Shown in pieces: positions 27,692-36,426 of a DNA stretch of 64,000 nt. The stretch lies in contig NZ_BBNN01000020.1 in assembly GCF_000829695.1 (NCBI RefSeq), positions 62,001 through 126,000 of the forward strand, written 5' to 3'. How positions within the stretch are numbered: position 1 is the stretch's first letter; each line of letters starts with the position of its first letter. This stretch comes from Streptomyces sp. NBRC 110035 (lineage in GTDB: Bacteria; Actinomycetota; Actinomycetes; Streptomycetales; Streptomycetaceae). The position numbers and the translations under genes were made by a program. The notes beneath the pieces were generated by a model, which did no database searches, was not told where the DNA came from, and saw only the letters and a program-made list of their open reading frames with translations.

Positions 27692-30600
27692 ATGCGAGCA
27701 CCGGTGCAGAAGACGCGGCCTCGTCGCACAGGCAAGCAGACACCCCCCACGGAGGACGCTGAGCAGCAGCCCACCGTAGGCAGGGGCCGCCCCACCCACG
27801 TACGCAACCGGCTCATCGCGGCCGTCGCGGTCGTGGCCGCGGCGATCGCCGCCGCCGGGACACCGTCCCTGCTCACCGCCTCCGGGCAGCTGAGCGACTC
27901 CCAGAACCTGGTGACCCACGCCGAGCTGACCCAGGACGCCCTCGCCCTCGCGCACTCGCTCGCCGACGAGCGGGACGACGTCACGTCCTACGTCGCGGCC
28001 GGCCGCGACGAGGGCAAGGCGCCCACCGAGCAGCACAGCACCCGCGTCGACCGGCAGGTCGAGGAACTGCGCGCCGACACCGGCACCCCCGAGGCGCTCC
28101 GGGAGGACCTCGACGCCATCGCGGCCCTGCGCAGGGCCGCGCTCACCGGCAAGAGCAGCCCGCTCGAGGCGCACCAGGCGTACTCCACCGCCATCACCCA
28201 GCTGCACCGGCTCGCCGAGCAGCTCGCGGAGCAGACCCCGCCCCGGGCCGGATCCGGCTCCCACGCGCTCGCCGAGCTGGACACCGCCGTCCAGCAGGCC
28301 GCCGCCACCCGGGGACTGCTGCTCGCCGCGCTCAACGTGCCGAGCAGTACCCAGACCGTGGTCGACCCCCTCACCGGTCTGCCCGCCACGTCCACCTCCA
28401 CCTCGGACGCCGACGCCGAGCGGCGCGACGCGCTGACCGCCGCCGCCCTCCAGGCCCGCCTGCGCTCCGACGCCGCGCTCGCCGACTTCCGCGAGACGGC
28501 CCCCAAGGCCCCCCGCGCCTCGTACGACTCCACGGTCACCGGCCCCGAGGTCGACGCCGCCGAGAAGTACCTCGAGGACCTCACCGACGAGCCGACCCTC
28601 ACCGACGGGGAGCTCTCCACCGACACCAAGAAGCTGGCGGCCGCGCTCACCGCCCGCGTCGAGGCGATGCGCGGAGTCGAGTCCGCCCTCTTCGACCAGC
28701 GCGCCAAGGACCTCGCCCAGCTGCGTGACGACGACGTCACCGCGCTGGAGATCCGCGTCGCCCTCCTCGGCGCCCTCATGCTGCTCACGGTCGGCGTCGC
28801 CACCGCCATGGCCCGTACCCTCACCCGTCCGCTGTCCGTGCTGCGCCGCGGTTCCGCCCGGCTCGCCGGCGCCGAGGACCCCAGCAGCGAGGAGCCGGTC
28901 GCGTTCACCGGGCGCAACGACGAGTTCGCCCAGGTCGTCCGCTCCGTCAACGCCCTGCACGCGCACGCAGCGCAGCTCACCGGGCGGATCACCACGCTGG
29001 AGGCCGACCGCAAGCACCTCGTCGCGCAGCGGCAGCGGATGGCCGACGCCCGCGAGGAGCTGCGCACCCAGGTCACCGAGTCCGCCGCCCACCTGGAGCA
29101 GCTGCGCAGCACCATCGGCGGCACCTTCGTCAGCCTGGCACTGCGCACCCTCGGCCTGGTCGAACGGCAACTCGGTGTCATCGAGGGCCTGGAGGAGCGC
29201 GAGGACGACCCGGAACGCCTGGCCACCCTGTTCAAGCTCGACCACTTCGCCACGGTGATGCGCCGGCACAGCGAGAACCTCCTCGTCCTCGCCGGTACCG
29301 AGCACGTCCAGCACGCGGCCGGTCCGGTGCCGCTCGTCGACGTCGTACGGGCCGCGGTCAGCGAGATCGAGCGCTACGAGCGGGTCCGCATCGCCGCACT
29401 GCCGCCGCACGCGCACATCGCCGGGTTCGCCGCGGACGACCTCAGCCATCTGCTCGCCGAACTCCTGGAGAACGCCACCTCGTTCTGCCCGCCCGACCTG
29501 CCGGTCGAGGTCTCCGGCTGGCTCCTCGAGAGCGGCGAGGTCATGCTCTCCGTGCAGGACGAGGGCATCGGCATGACCGGGGAGCGGATGGAGCGGCTCA
29601 ACGCACGCCTGTCCGACTTCGACCCCAAGGCGCCCTACGAGCACGAGGGCGAGGACGGCCTCGGGCTCGGTCTGTACGTCGTCGCCCGGCTCGCCCAGCG
29701 GCACGGGGTACGGGTGCAGCTGCGGGAGCAGAAGCAGGGCGGCGTCGCCGCGGTCGTGATCCTGCCCACGGCCCTGCTGGCCGCCGCCACTCCGGGCGCC
29801 GTACCGGCCTCCGGACCCGTCGCCGACGGTTCATCCCGTGTCACCCTGCCCGGCGCCGCTGCGGAGGCCAACTCCAACGTCCTGCACGGCCGTACGGAGG
29901 GCGACGACCCGTTGGTCGCCCTGGCGGAACAGGCGGTACGGCGGCAGGATGAGCCCGCGGCGGAGGAACCCGCCGCTGCCGGGCCCGCCGGGAAGTCCGC
30001 TGCCGAGCCGGGGGCCGGGGCAGCCGACGGACCTGAGGCGAGCGGTGGCGTCGACGGTGCCGGTGGGTCCGCGGGCGTGTCTGCCGTGGGGCAGGCCGGG
30101 GAGTCCGTGCGGGACGGTGTCCCGGAGCCGGGGGCCGGGGTGGCCGACGGGTCTGGGGTGAGTGGTGGCGTCGAGTCCGCGGACGCGACGCACGAGCGGC
30201 CCGCCGAGACCACCATGGAGCTGCTGATCCCGGCGCCCGCGCAGCCGGCCGACGACCGGCCCGCACGGCCGGCTGCCGGGCCCGCCGGGACGTCCGGCGC
30301 CGACGCCCCGGCCGCCCACCCCGGCCACCCGGTCGACGACGCCCCTGCGGCCGTCGACCTCACGGCCGACCCGCAGGCCGCGGACGCCCCCGCGCCGGCC
30401 ACCGGGCCCGCGCCGGCGCCCGTGAGTGACTCCGCCCCCGCCCCCGTCGCCGAGCGCACGCGTGCGACCGACGGCCCGGCGGCGGAGCGAGCGGTGCAAC
30501 AGGAGCCGGAGCCGGAGCAGGGGCCGGAGGAGCCGGAACCGGTCACGGACAAGGGCCTGCCCAAGCGCACGCCGAAGATCTCCGCACCCGTCGGGGCGCC

Positions 30601-30799
30601 CCGCCGGCCCACCGGCTCGGTGGACGCCGACGCCCTGCGCCGCCGCCTGGGCGGCTTCCGCCGGGGGGCGGAAGCCGGACGCAGGGACGTCGAGGCGGAG
30701 ATCGCCGAGGAGGCGGGACCGCACCGGCCGCCGTCCACCGCGTCCACCGCACCGTCCGAGGAAGCCACGGGGGGCACTGTCGAGGAGGCAACGAGTTGA
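27692..30799 (+). CDS. cvnA: Conservon sensor kinase-like protein CvnA (NIT domain)
   Basis: 1035 residues from ATG 27692. A first membrane segment (LIAAVAVVAAAIAAAGTPSLL, ~residue 42) precedes an outer nitrate/nitrite-sensing (NIT)-like helical domain. A second segment (IRVALLGALMLLTVGVATAMA, ~355) leads into a HAMP-like linker. The H-box region is atypical: FATVMRRHSENLLVLAGTEH, as usual for CvnA proteins. The ATPase domain follows (LLAELLENATSFCPP, DEGIGM, GLGLGLYVVARLA). The last ~350 residues are Pro/Ala/Glu-rich and repetitive (EPGAG(A/V)ADG twice), probably disordered. CvnA is thought to act as a membrane receptor of a G-protein-like complex with CvnB-D. Confidence 0.92.
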   Translation: MRAPVQKTRPRRTGKQTPPTEDAEQQPTVGRGRPTHVRNRLIAAVAVVAAAIAAAGTPSLLTASGQLSDSQNLVTHAELTQDALALAHSLADERDDVTSYVAAGRDEGKAPTEQHSTRVDRQVEELRADTGTPEALREDLDAIAALRRAALTGKSSPLEAHQAYSTAITQLHRLAEQLAEQTPPRAGSGSHALAELDTAVQQAAATRGLLLAALNVPSSTQTVVDPLTGLPATSTSTSDADAERRDALTAAALQARLRSDAALADFRETAPKAPRASYDSTVTGPEVDAAEKYLEDLTDEPTLTDGELSTDTKKLAAALTARVEAMRGVESALFDQRAKDLAQLRDDDVTALEIRVALLGALMLLTVGVATAMARTLTRPLSVLRRGSARLAGAEDPSSEEPVAFTGRNDEFAQVVRSVNALHAHAAQLTGRITTLEADRKHLVAQRQRMADAREELRTQVTESAAHLEQLRSTIGGTFVSLALRTLGLVERQLGVIEGLEEREDDPERLATLFKLDHFATVMRRHSENLLVLAGTEHVQHAAGPVPLVDVVRAAVSEIERYERVRIAALPPHAHIAGFAADDLSHLLAELLENATSFCPPDLPVEVSGWLLESGEVMLSVQDEGIGMTGERMERLNARLSDFDPKAPYEHEGEDGLGLGLYVVARLAQRHGVRVQLREQKQGGVAAVVILPTALLAAATPGAVPASGPVADGSSRVTLPGAAAEANSNVLHGRTEGDDPLVALAEQAVRRQDEPAAEEPAAAGPAGKSAAEPGAGAADGPEASGGVDGAGGSAGVSAVGQAGESVRDGVPEPGAGVADGSGVSGGVESADATHERPAETTMELLIPAPAQPADDRPARPAAGPAGTSGADAPAAHPGHPVDDAPAAVDLTADPQAADAPAPATGPAPAPVSDSAPAPVAERTRATDGPAAERAVQQEPEPEQGPEEPEPVTDKGLPKRTPKISAPVGAPRRPTGSVDADALRRRLGGFRRGAEAGRRDVEAEIAEEAGPHRPPSTASTAPSEEATGGTVEEATS

Positions 30800-31350
30800 C
30801 CGCGCCGAGTACCTTCGGACCGAGCAGTGAAGCCCGCAACCTGCACTGGCTGCTGACCAATCTCGTCGAGGAGGTCCCCGGCATCCTCTCGGTCGCCGTG
30901 GTCTCCTCGGACGGCCTGCTGCTGCTCTCCTCGGATCCCGATCTCGCGATGGCCCGGACGGACTCGCCCGAGGGCGCCCGCACCGCCGGGGCGTCCGGGG
31001 TACGGGCCGGGAAACGCACCGGCCCGCGCGGCTCCGCCGCCGATCTGGCCACCGTCGTCTCCGGCATCGGCAGCCTCACCGTCGGCGCCGCCAAGCTGAT
31101 GGACTCCGGCCCGGTCCGGCACACCATGGTGGCGATGGACGAGGGCAGCCTGTTCGTGATGTCGATCAGCGACGGTTCGCTGCTCGGTGTGCACGGCTCC
31201 GCGGACTGCGACATGAGCGTGGTGGCGTACCACATGGCCCTGTTCGTGGGCCGGGCCGGCCATGTGCTGACCCCCGAACTCCGCAGCGAGCTGCGCCAGT
31301 CCATGGAGAACAAGGCCCTGGAGAACGAGTCCACCGGGAGTCCCCGTTGA
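30796..31350 (+). CDS. cvnB: Conservon roadblock/LC7 protein CvnB
   Basis: 184 residues starting at a rare TTG (30796) that overlaps the cvnA stop (TTGA) with a strong GAGGAGG ribosome site. The roadblock/LC7 fold is clear: LHWLLTNLVEEVPGILSVAVVSSDGLLL at the start, and SPVRHTMVAMDEGSLFVMSISDGS-like strands in the second half. Between them, residues ~55-80 form a Gly/Arg-rich insertion (ARTAGASGVRAGKRTGPRG) not expected in a compact LC7 domain, making the protein ~45 residues longer than usual. Roadblock proteins act as GTPase partners; CvnB is expected to bind CvnD at the membrane with CvnA. Confidence 0.92.
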   Translation: MTAPSTFGPSSEARNLHWLLTNLVEEVPGILSVAVVSSDGLLLLSSDPDLAMARTDSPEGARTAGASGVRAGKRTGPRGSAADLATVVSGIGSLTVGAAKLMDSGPVRHTMVAMDEGSLFVMSISDGSLLGVHGSADCDMSVVAYHMALFVGRAGHVLTPELRSELRQSMENKALENESTGSPR

Positions 31351-31769
31351 GCGGTGAGTCCAAGAAGACCCTCCCGGTCCGCGGCGGTGACCGCAAACCC
31401 GCCAGGGTCCGCCCCTACTCGCTCACCGGCGGCCGTACCCGCTTCGGGTATGTGCTCCTCGTCGAGACGTTCGTGGCGAGCACCGCCGAGCTGGAGGCCG
31501 CCGGGGAGCGCAAGGAACTGCCGCAGGGCTCGCTGAAGTCGACGGTGATGCCGGAACTGCGGGCCATCGTCGAACTGTGCCGCCGTATGCGAACGGTGGC
31601 CGAGATCTCCGCGCTGCTGAAGATGCCGCTCGGTGTGGTCCGCGTGCTCCTGAGCGACCTCGCGGACCAGGGAAAGATCCGTGTCTATGGAACGGGGACC
31701 GGCCACGGCACGGGCCGCCCGGACCGCGCGCTGCTGGAAAGGGTGCTGAGTGGACTCCGCCGTCTCTGA
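31347..31769 (+). CDS. cvnC: Conservon DUF742 protein CvnC
   Basis: 140 residues. The start is TTG 31347, overlapping the cvnB stop (TTGA). The DUF742 signature RVRPYSLTGGRTRFGYVLLVE is followed by a winged-helix-like region (ELRAIVELCRRMRTVAEISALLKMPLGVVRVLLSDLADQGKI). Conservon CvnC proteins contain this one domain and may bridge CvnA and CvnD; a DNA-binding role is not established. Its 3' end overlaps cvnD by 20 nt. Confidence 0.92.
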   Translation: MSGESKKTLPVRGGDRKPARVRPYSLTGGRTRFGYVLLVETFVASTAELEAAGERKELPQGSLKSTVMPELRAIVELCRRMRTVAEISALLKMPLGVVRVLLSDLADQGKIRVYGTGTGHGTGRPDRALLERVLSGLRRL

Positions 31770-32388
31770 CGCCGCTCGAGGCGTCACCTCGCTCGTCGAG
31801 GGCGACGAGCCGTTGCTGCCCTGGCAGACGGACCGTACCCGCGCACCGGTCGCCACGAAGATAGTGGTGGCCGGCGGTTTCGGCGTCGGCAAGACCACGC
31901 TGGTCACCACCGTCTCGGAGATCAGGCCTCTGGAGACCGAGGCGCTGATGACCGAGGCGAGCGCCGGGACCGACGACCTCAGTGCCACGCCGGAGAAGCT
32001 CACCACCACCGTGGCCCTGGACTTCGGCCGGATCACGCTCGACGACGATCTGGTGCTCTACGTCTTCGGCACCCCCGGTCAGCAGCGTTTCTGGTTCATG
32101 TGGGACGACCTGGTGCGCGGCGCGATCGGCGCGGTCGTCATGGCCGACACCCGCCGGCTGAAGGACTGCTTCCCGGCGCTCGACTACTTCGAGAGCTGCG
32201 GACTGCCGTACGTCGTCGCGGTCAACCACTTCGACGAGACCGAGCTGTTCGAGCCGGACGATGTGCGGGAGGCGCTCACCATCCCCGCCCACATACCTGT
32301 CATGATCATGGACGCGCGGCGCCGGATCTCGGTCATCGAGACCCTCCTGTCCCTGGTGGGTCACGCGCTCGAGGAAACCCCGGAGTAA
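31750..32388 (+). CDS. cvnD: Conservon small GTPase CvnD
   Basis: 212 residues from GTG 31750, inside the end of cvnC. The GTPase motifs are G1 GGFGVGKTTL (residues ~43-52), a switch region TTVALDFGRITLDD, G3-like VFGTPGQQRF and G4-like VAVNHFDETEL (NHFD for NKxD). The Rab/Arf-like cvnD family binds GTP and hydrolyses it slowly. The four overlapping cvnABCD genes form a tightly coupled operon that regulates development and secondary metabolism in Streptomyces; a flavoprotein gene follows. Confidence 0.94.
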   Translation: MDSAVSDAARGVTSLVEGDEPLLPWQTDRTRAPVATKIVVAGGFGVGKTTLVTTVSEIRPLETEALMTEASAGTDDLSATPEKLTTTVALDFGRITLDDDLVLYVFGTPGQQRFWFMWDDLVRGAIGAVVMADTRRLKDCFPALDYFESCGLPYVVAVNHFDETELFEPDDVREALTIPAHIPVMIMDARRRISVIETLLSLVGHALEETPE

Positions 32389-32442
32389 CCCGGAAGCCCC
32401 TGCTCGGCTGTCCGAAGCCCTCGTCCAGCTAGGAGACCCCGC

Positions 32443-33705
32443 ATGCGGAAGATACTCGTCGTCGGAGCCGGCCAGTCCGGTCTCCAGCTCGCCCTCGGCC
32501 TTCAGTCGCACGGGTACGAGGTCACCCTGATGTCCAACCGGACCGCGGACGAGATCCGCACCGGACGGGTGATGTCGACGCAGTGCATGTTCCACACGGC
32601 CCTGCAGCACGAGCGTGATCTCCAGCTGAACTTCTGGGAGTCCCAGGCCCCGAGGATCCAGGGGCTCGGTGTCTCGGTCGCGGCCCCCGGCTCGCACGAC
32701 CCGGGTCCGACGCAGCGCGCGATCGACTGGCTGGGCAGACTCGACGGGTTCGCGCAGTCGGTCGACCAGCGGGTGAAGATGGCGGGCTGGATGGAGACGT
32801 TCGCCCAGCGCGGCGGCCAGCTGGTCATCCACGGCGCGGCCGTCGGCGACCTGGACTACTTCTCCCGTGCGTACGACCTCGTGCTCGTCTCCGCCGGCAA
32901 GGGCGAGCTCGTGCAGATGTTCGCCCGGGACGCCTCGCGCTCCCCGTACACCGAGCCGCAGCGCGCCCTCGCGGTGGCCTACGTCCACGGGCTCGCCCCG
33001 CGTCCGGAGCATCCGGACACGGAGGCCGTCCGCTGCAACCTCGTCCCCGGGGTCGGCGAGATGTTCGTCATGCCGACGCTGACCACCTCGGGCCGCGCCG
33101 ACATCCTGTTCTGGGAGGGCGTACCCGGCGGCCCGCTGGACGTCTTCAAGGACGTCAAGGACCCGGCGGAGCACCTCTCCCTGACCCTGGAACTCATGGA
33201 GTCGTTCCTCCCCTGGGAGTACGCGCGGGCCACCAAGGTCGAACTGACCGACGCCGGCGGCACCCTCGCCGGCCGCTACGCCCCGACCGTCCGCAACCCC
33301 GTCGGCACCCTGCCCGGCGGCGGCAAGGTCCTCGGCGTCGCCGACGTGGTCGTGGCCAACGACCCGATCACCGGCCAGGGCTCCAACTCCGCCTCCAAGT
33401 GCGCGGCCTCCTATCTCGCCTCCATCGTCGAGCACGGCGAGGCGCCGTTCGACGAGGCGTGGATGCGGGGAGCCTTCGACCGTTACTGGGGCACCGCCCA
33501 GCACGTCACCAAGTGGACCAACGCCATGCTGGCCCCGCCGCCCGGACACGTCCTCGACATCCTCGGTGCCGCCGGCGGCCTCCAGCCCGTCGCCGACCGG
33601 TTCGCCAACGCTTTCGACAACCCGGCCGACTTCGAGGACTTCTTCTACGACCCCCAGAAGGCCGGCGCCTACCTGGCGGAGGTCTCGGGGGCCGTGGAGG
33701 CGTAG
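32443..33705 (+). CDS. Styrene monooxygenase StyA-like FAD-dependent monooxygenase
   Basis: 420 residues from ATG 32443, with AGGAGACC 6 nt upstream. The N-terminal FAD dinucleotide motif is ILVVGAGQSGLQLALGLQ. A second conserved segment FSRAYDLVLVSAGKGELV and the FAD-ribityl block GVADVVVANDPITGQGSN near residue 300 match StyA/IndA-type group E flavoprotein monooxygenases. These use FADH2 from a separate reductase to epoxidise styrene or indole; no reductase gene is adjacent. It follows cvnD by 54 nt and is probably co-transcribed, as other conservons end with P450 or flavin genes. Its last 37 nt overlap the convergent NlpC gene. Confidence 0.9.
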   Translation: MRKILVVGAGQSGLQLALGLQSHGYEVTLMSNRTADEIRTGRVMSTQCMFHTALQHERDLQLNFWESQAPRIQGLGVSVAAPGSHDPGPTQRAIDWLGRLDGFAQSVDQRVKMAGWMETFAQRGGQLVIHGAAVGDLDYFSRAYDLVLVSAGKGELVQMFARDASRSPYTEPQRALAVAYVHGLAPRPEHPDTEAVRCNLVPGVGEMFVMPTLTTSGRADILFWEGVPGGPLDVFKDVKDPAEHLSLTLELMESFLPWEYARATKVELTDAGGTLAGRYAPTVRNPVGTLPGGGKVLGVADVVVANDPITGQGSNSASKCAASYLASIVEHGEAPFDEAWMRGAFDRYWGTAQHVTKWTNAMLAPPPGHVLDILGAAGGLQPVADRFANAFDNPADFEDFFYDPQKAGAYLAEVSGAVEA

Positions 33706-34991
33706 AGCAGGTCCTGGCCCTGGTCCCGGCCCCGGTCGAGGTCCCCGACCCGGTCATGGTCCCCGGCCCGTTCCTGGCCCTGGTCCGGCGCGTATCCCTC
33801 GTCGGGTCCCTCCGTCGCCCCCGCGGGGAGTTCGGGCGGCACATGGCGCCGCAGGGGCTGCCCGTCCGGGTCGGGGCGTACGGCGCCCAGGACCGGGTTG
33901 GCCGCGATCGGGGAGACCTTCACCCGCGCGCCGGGCCGGGGCGCCTGCACCACCATGCCGTCGCCGAGGTAGAGGGCGACATGCGTGGCCTCGGGGAAGT
34001 ACACGACGAGGTCACCCGGCCGCAGCTCGTCCAGCGGGACCCGGTCCAGCCGCGCCCACTGCCCCTGGCTGGTCCGGGGCACCGGTGTCCCGGCCGCACC
34101 CCACGCCTCGGAGGTCAGCCCCGAGCAGTCGAAGGCCTCCGGGCCCTCGGCGCCCCACTCGTACGGCTTCCCGATCTGCTCCACCGCGTACCGCAGGGCC
34201 CGGTCGCCCGCAGCGGAGGGCGTGCGCCCGGTACCGGGACCGGCCGGTGCGCCGGGAGCACCCGGCGCACCGAGGGCACCGGACGCCATGAACTCCGCCT
34301 GTCTCCCGGCCGCTTCGGTCCGCTCCAGCTCCGCGAGGGCGGCCAGCCGGCCGGGGGTGAGCGAGGCGAGCAGCTCCTCGACCTCGCCGAGCCGCTCGCG
34401 CACCGCGGCGCGTTGCTTCCCGCGCCGCTCGGTGAGGGCGAGCTGGTCGTCGAGCGCCTTGCGGGCCTGCCGGGCGAGCGCGTCGGCCCGCTGCTCGCTG
34501 CCGGTCAGCCGGCCCACCGTGGCCGCCCGGTTGCGCGCCAGCCGCCCGATCACGTGCCCCTGGTCGAGCGCGTGCTGCGGGTCGCGGGCCAGCAGCAGCC
34601 GTACGTACGGGGAGATGCCGGTGCTGCTCTGGTACTGCTGCCGGGCCAGCCGCCCGGCCGCGCCCCGGCTGTCGTGCAGGGAGAGCCGGGCGGCGGTGAG
34701 AGCGCGGTCCAGACGCCGTGTCTCGGCGCGCTGCTTCGCCAGCCGCTCCTCGGTGGCGTTGTAGGCCTCGGTGGCCTTCCCGACCTCGCGGTACAGCCGC
34801 TGAAGATCCGTCAGCAGTCCCGCGACGGACCGGTTGCCGGGCTGCGCTCCCCCGGTGGGCACGTCGGCCTCCGGAGCCTTGGTCGCGGTGCTGACCGGCG
34901 GGTCCGCGGCGGCCGTCGCGGATGCCGGCGCGAGAACGGTTCCGGCCGCGACCGCCGCCGTACACACCAGACGCAGAAGCATTCCTGACAC
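33669..34991 (-). CDS. Secreted NlpC/P60-family peptidoglycan endopeptidase
   Basis: 440 residues from GTG 34991, selected because a full GGAGGTGAT ribosome site is 3 nt upstream. A signal peptide (LLRLVCTAAVAAGTVLAPASA) leads to a long coiled-coil region (residues ~60-240, EERLAKQRAETRRLDRAL). The C-terminal NlpC/P60 domain begins near residue 265: RYAVEQIGKPYEWGAEGP, catalytic Cys in FDCSGLTSEAW, and His in THVALYLGDGMVV. It cleaves peptide stems of peptidoglycan, like RipA/SwlA. The tail after ~residue 390 is rich in Asp/Gly/Gln (DQGQERAGDHD) and overlaps the monooxygenase gene end. Confidence 0.9.
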   Translation of the reverse strand: MSGMLLRLVCTAAVAAGTVLAPASATAAADPPVSTATKAPEADVPTGGAQPGNRSVAGLLTDLQRLYREVGKATEAYNATEERLAKQRAETRRLDRALTAARLSLHDSRGAAGRLARQQYQSSTGISPYVRLLLARDPQHALDQGHVIGRLARNRAATVGRLTGSEQRADALARQARKALDDQLALTERRGKQRAAVRERLGEVEELLASLTPGRLAALAELERTEAAGRQAEFMASGALGAPGAPGAPAGPGTGRTPSAAGDRALRYAVEQIGKPYEWGAEGPEAFDCSGLTSEAWGAAGTPVPRTSQGQWARLDRVPLDELRPGDLVVYFPEATHVALYLGDGMVVQAPRPGARVKVSPIAANPVLGAVRPDPDGQPLRRHVPPELPAGATEGPDEGYAPDQGQERAGDHDRVGDLDRGRDQGQDLLYASTAPETSAR

Positions 34992-35093
34992 GTCATCACC
35001 TCCGACGCGGGCGGCTCCTCCGCTCCGCACCGCGAGCATCCGGCCGCCCGGCCGGGCCCGCTCGCCGGGTGTGCGCGGTTCGGCGCAACGGCG

Positions 35094-35441
35094 TCACCCG
35101 TCGGCGTCGTCCGGCTTGCCGCGCGGCGTGGCGCCTGGATCGGCGGCCGGGCCGCGGGTGGGCCCGGACCACGGCCACCTCGGGCGGTCGGGCGTCGCCG
35201 CCCCGTCCGGGTCGTACAGGTACTTCCACCCCTGCGTCAGCCCGAGCCGGCTGCTCTGCCCCCGGGGCACGCGCCGGTAGACCAGCACCGTGGGCGGGCC
35301 GCCGTCCGGGGCCGGGACGGGGATGCGGTACGTCTTGGGCGGGTGCCCGGTGATGCCCAGCAGCACGGGCAGGACGCGCCCGTCCATGGGCCCGCCCTCG
35401 AAGGGGGTGTCCTGTCTCTTCACGGCACCAGTGTCGGCCAT
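35094..35441 (-). CDS. Small conserved hypothetical protein
   Basis: About 115 residues from ATG 35441; GTG 35423 (VKRQDTPFEGGPMDGR) is an alternative start. A compact core GRVLPVLLGITGHPPKTYRI and VLVYRRVPRGQSS suggests a small beta-rich protein. The C-terminal third is Pro/Asp/Gly-rich. No family is certain. It precedes a dense repeat region upstream of a TetR gene. Confidence 0.5.
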   Translation of the reverse strand: MADTGAVKRQDTPFEGGPMDGRVLPVLLGITGHPPKTYRIPVPAPDGGPPTVLVYRRVPRGQSSRLGLTQGWKYLYDPDGAATPDRPRWPWSGPTRGPAADPGATPRGKPDDADG

Positions 35442-35448
35442 GCCCCCA

Positions 35449-35525
35449 CACCGGCCCCCACACCGGCCGCTCACCGGCCGCCACACCGGCCGCTCACCGG
35501 CCGCCCGTCCGGCCGCTCACCGGCC
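35449..35525 (+). repeat. Clustered CACCGGCC repeats between two leftward genes
   Basis: CACCGGCC occurs six times between 35449 and 35525, mostly in CACACCGGCC or GCTCACCGGCC contexts, followed by several CCCGTCCGGC units to 35565. The array fills the gap between the TetR gene stop and the small gene start. No coding sense is visible. Confidence 0.7.
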
Positions 35526-35562
35526 GCCCGTCCGGCAGGTCGGCCGCCGCCCGTCCGGCAGG

Positions 35563-36216
35563 TCAGCCGTCCGTGAGCAGTGTCCGGACGAGGGCCCCGG
35601 TCTCCGCGTCACGCCGCGCGGTCACCTCCAGGGCGGCCAGGAACTGCTCCACGAGCCAGTCCCGCAGCTCGGCGACGGGCAGCGGCCTGTCCTCGTCGAG
35701 CCAGATCAGCGAGGCCGCCTCCACCGCGGTGATCCACATCCGGGTGGTCATCCGCAGCCGCGGTCCCGGCTCGGCGGCCCCGAGATGGCTGAGGATGTGC
35801 TCGGCGGCGGCCCGGCGCACCCCGTCGACGATGGCGCTCGTACGGGAGGTCTCCACCACGCTCCCCCCTTGCAGCAGCGCGCTGAACCCGGTGCCGTGCC
35901 CGTCGACGAAGGCGAGATACCGGTCGAGCGCCCGGGACAGCCGGGACAGCAGCGGGCCCTCGCGGGGCTCGTCGAAGCAGTCCCGCAGCTCGTCGGCGGC
36001 GGACCGCAGCGCAGCCTCGTACAGCTGCTGCTTGCCGCCCGGGAAGTACCGGTACACCAGGGGCCGCGACACCCCGGCCGCCTCCGCCACGTCGTCCAGC
36101 GACACCTCGTCGGGTGCGCGGTGCGCGAACAGGGACAGGGCGGCGTCGAGCAGTTGACTGCGCCGCTCCTCGACGCCGAGGCGCCGGTAGGCGGGGGTGG
36201 GAGCCTGCGGAGTCAT
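35563..36216 (-). CDS. TetR-family transcriptional regulator
   Basis: 217 residues from ATG 36216; a longer frame to 36309 lacks support. The TetR helix-turn-helix covers residues ~15-60: RRSQLLDAALSLFAHRAPDEV and VAEAAGVSRPLVYRYFPGGKQQL. The ligand domain is mostly helical with AELRDWLVEQFLAALEVTARR at the end. The nearest upstream gene in the same direction is the AurF-like diiron protein, whose promoter holds a long inverted repeat. It therefore probably regulates that gene. Confidence 0.88.
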   Translation of the reverse strand: MTPQAPTPAYRRLGVEERRSQLLDAALSLFAHRAPDEVSLDDVAEAAGVSRPLVYRYFPGGKQQLYEAALRSAADELRDCFDEPREGPLLSRLSRALDRYLAFVDGHGTGFSALLQGGSVVETSRTSAIVDGVRRAAAEHILSHLGAAEPGPRLRMTTRMWITAVEAASLIWLDEDRPLPVAELRDWLVEQFLAALEVTARRDAETGALVRTLLTDG

Positions 36217-36293
36217 GCTCCGCAGCGTAACCGCCCGCCCCCGGCGGCTGCTCGGGTATGTACCGGCCGGCCCTGCCCGCGCTGTGCCTGCGG

Positions 36294-36348
36294 TCCGGAC
36301 GTCTTCCACAGCCGTTGCCCGGTCTCGTGCGGCACTCCGATGTCGTCC
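36294..36348 (-). pseudogene. Duplicated 3'-end fragment of the AurF-like gene
   Basis: This 55-bp stretch aligns without gaps to the 3' end of the diiron gene (36439-36493), 145 bp away, with 47/55 identical. In the leftward frame it reads DDIGVPHETGQRLWKTSG versus the gene's DDIGVLRGVGRRLWKTSG. All eight differences are transitions. It has no start, lies in the gap between the tetR and diiron genes, and is a remnant of a second copy or of a local duplication. Confidence 0.7.
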
Positions 36349-36426
36349 GGGTGGTGTCGGTGTGCGGCTCCGCCGGGTGGCGGTGGGCTGCTTGTCGGGG
36401 TGGTGGGGGTGTCGGGGTGGTGGTGT

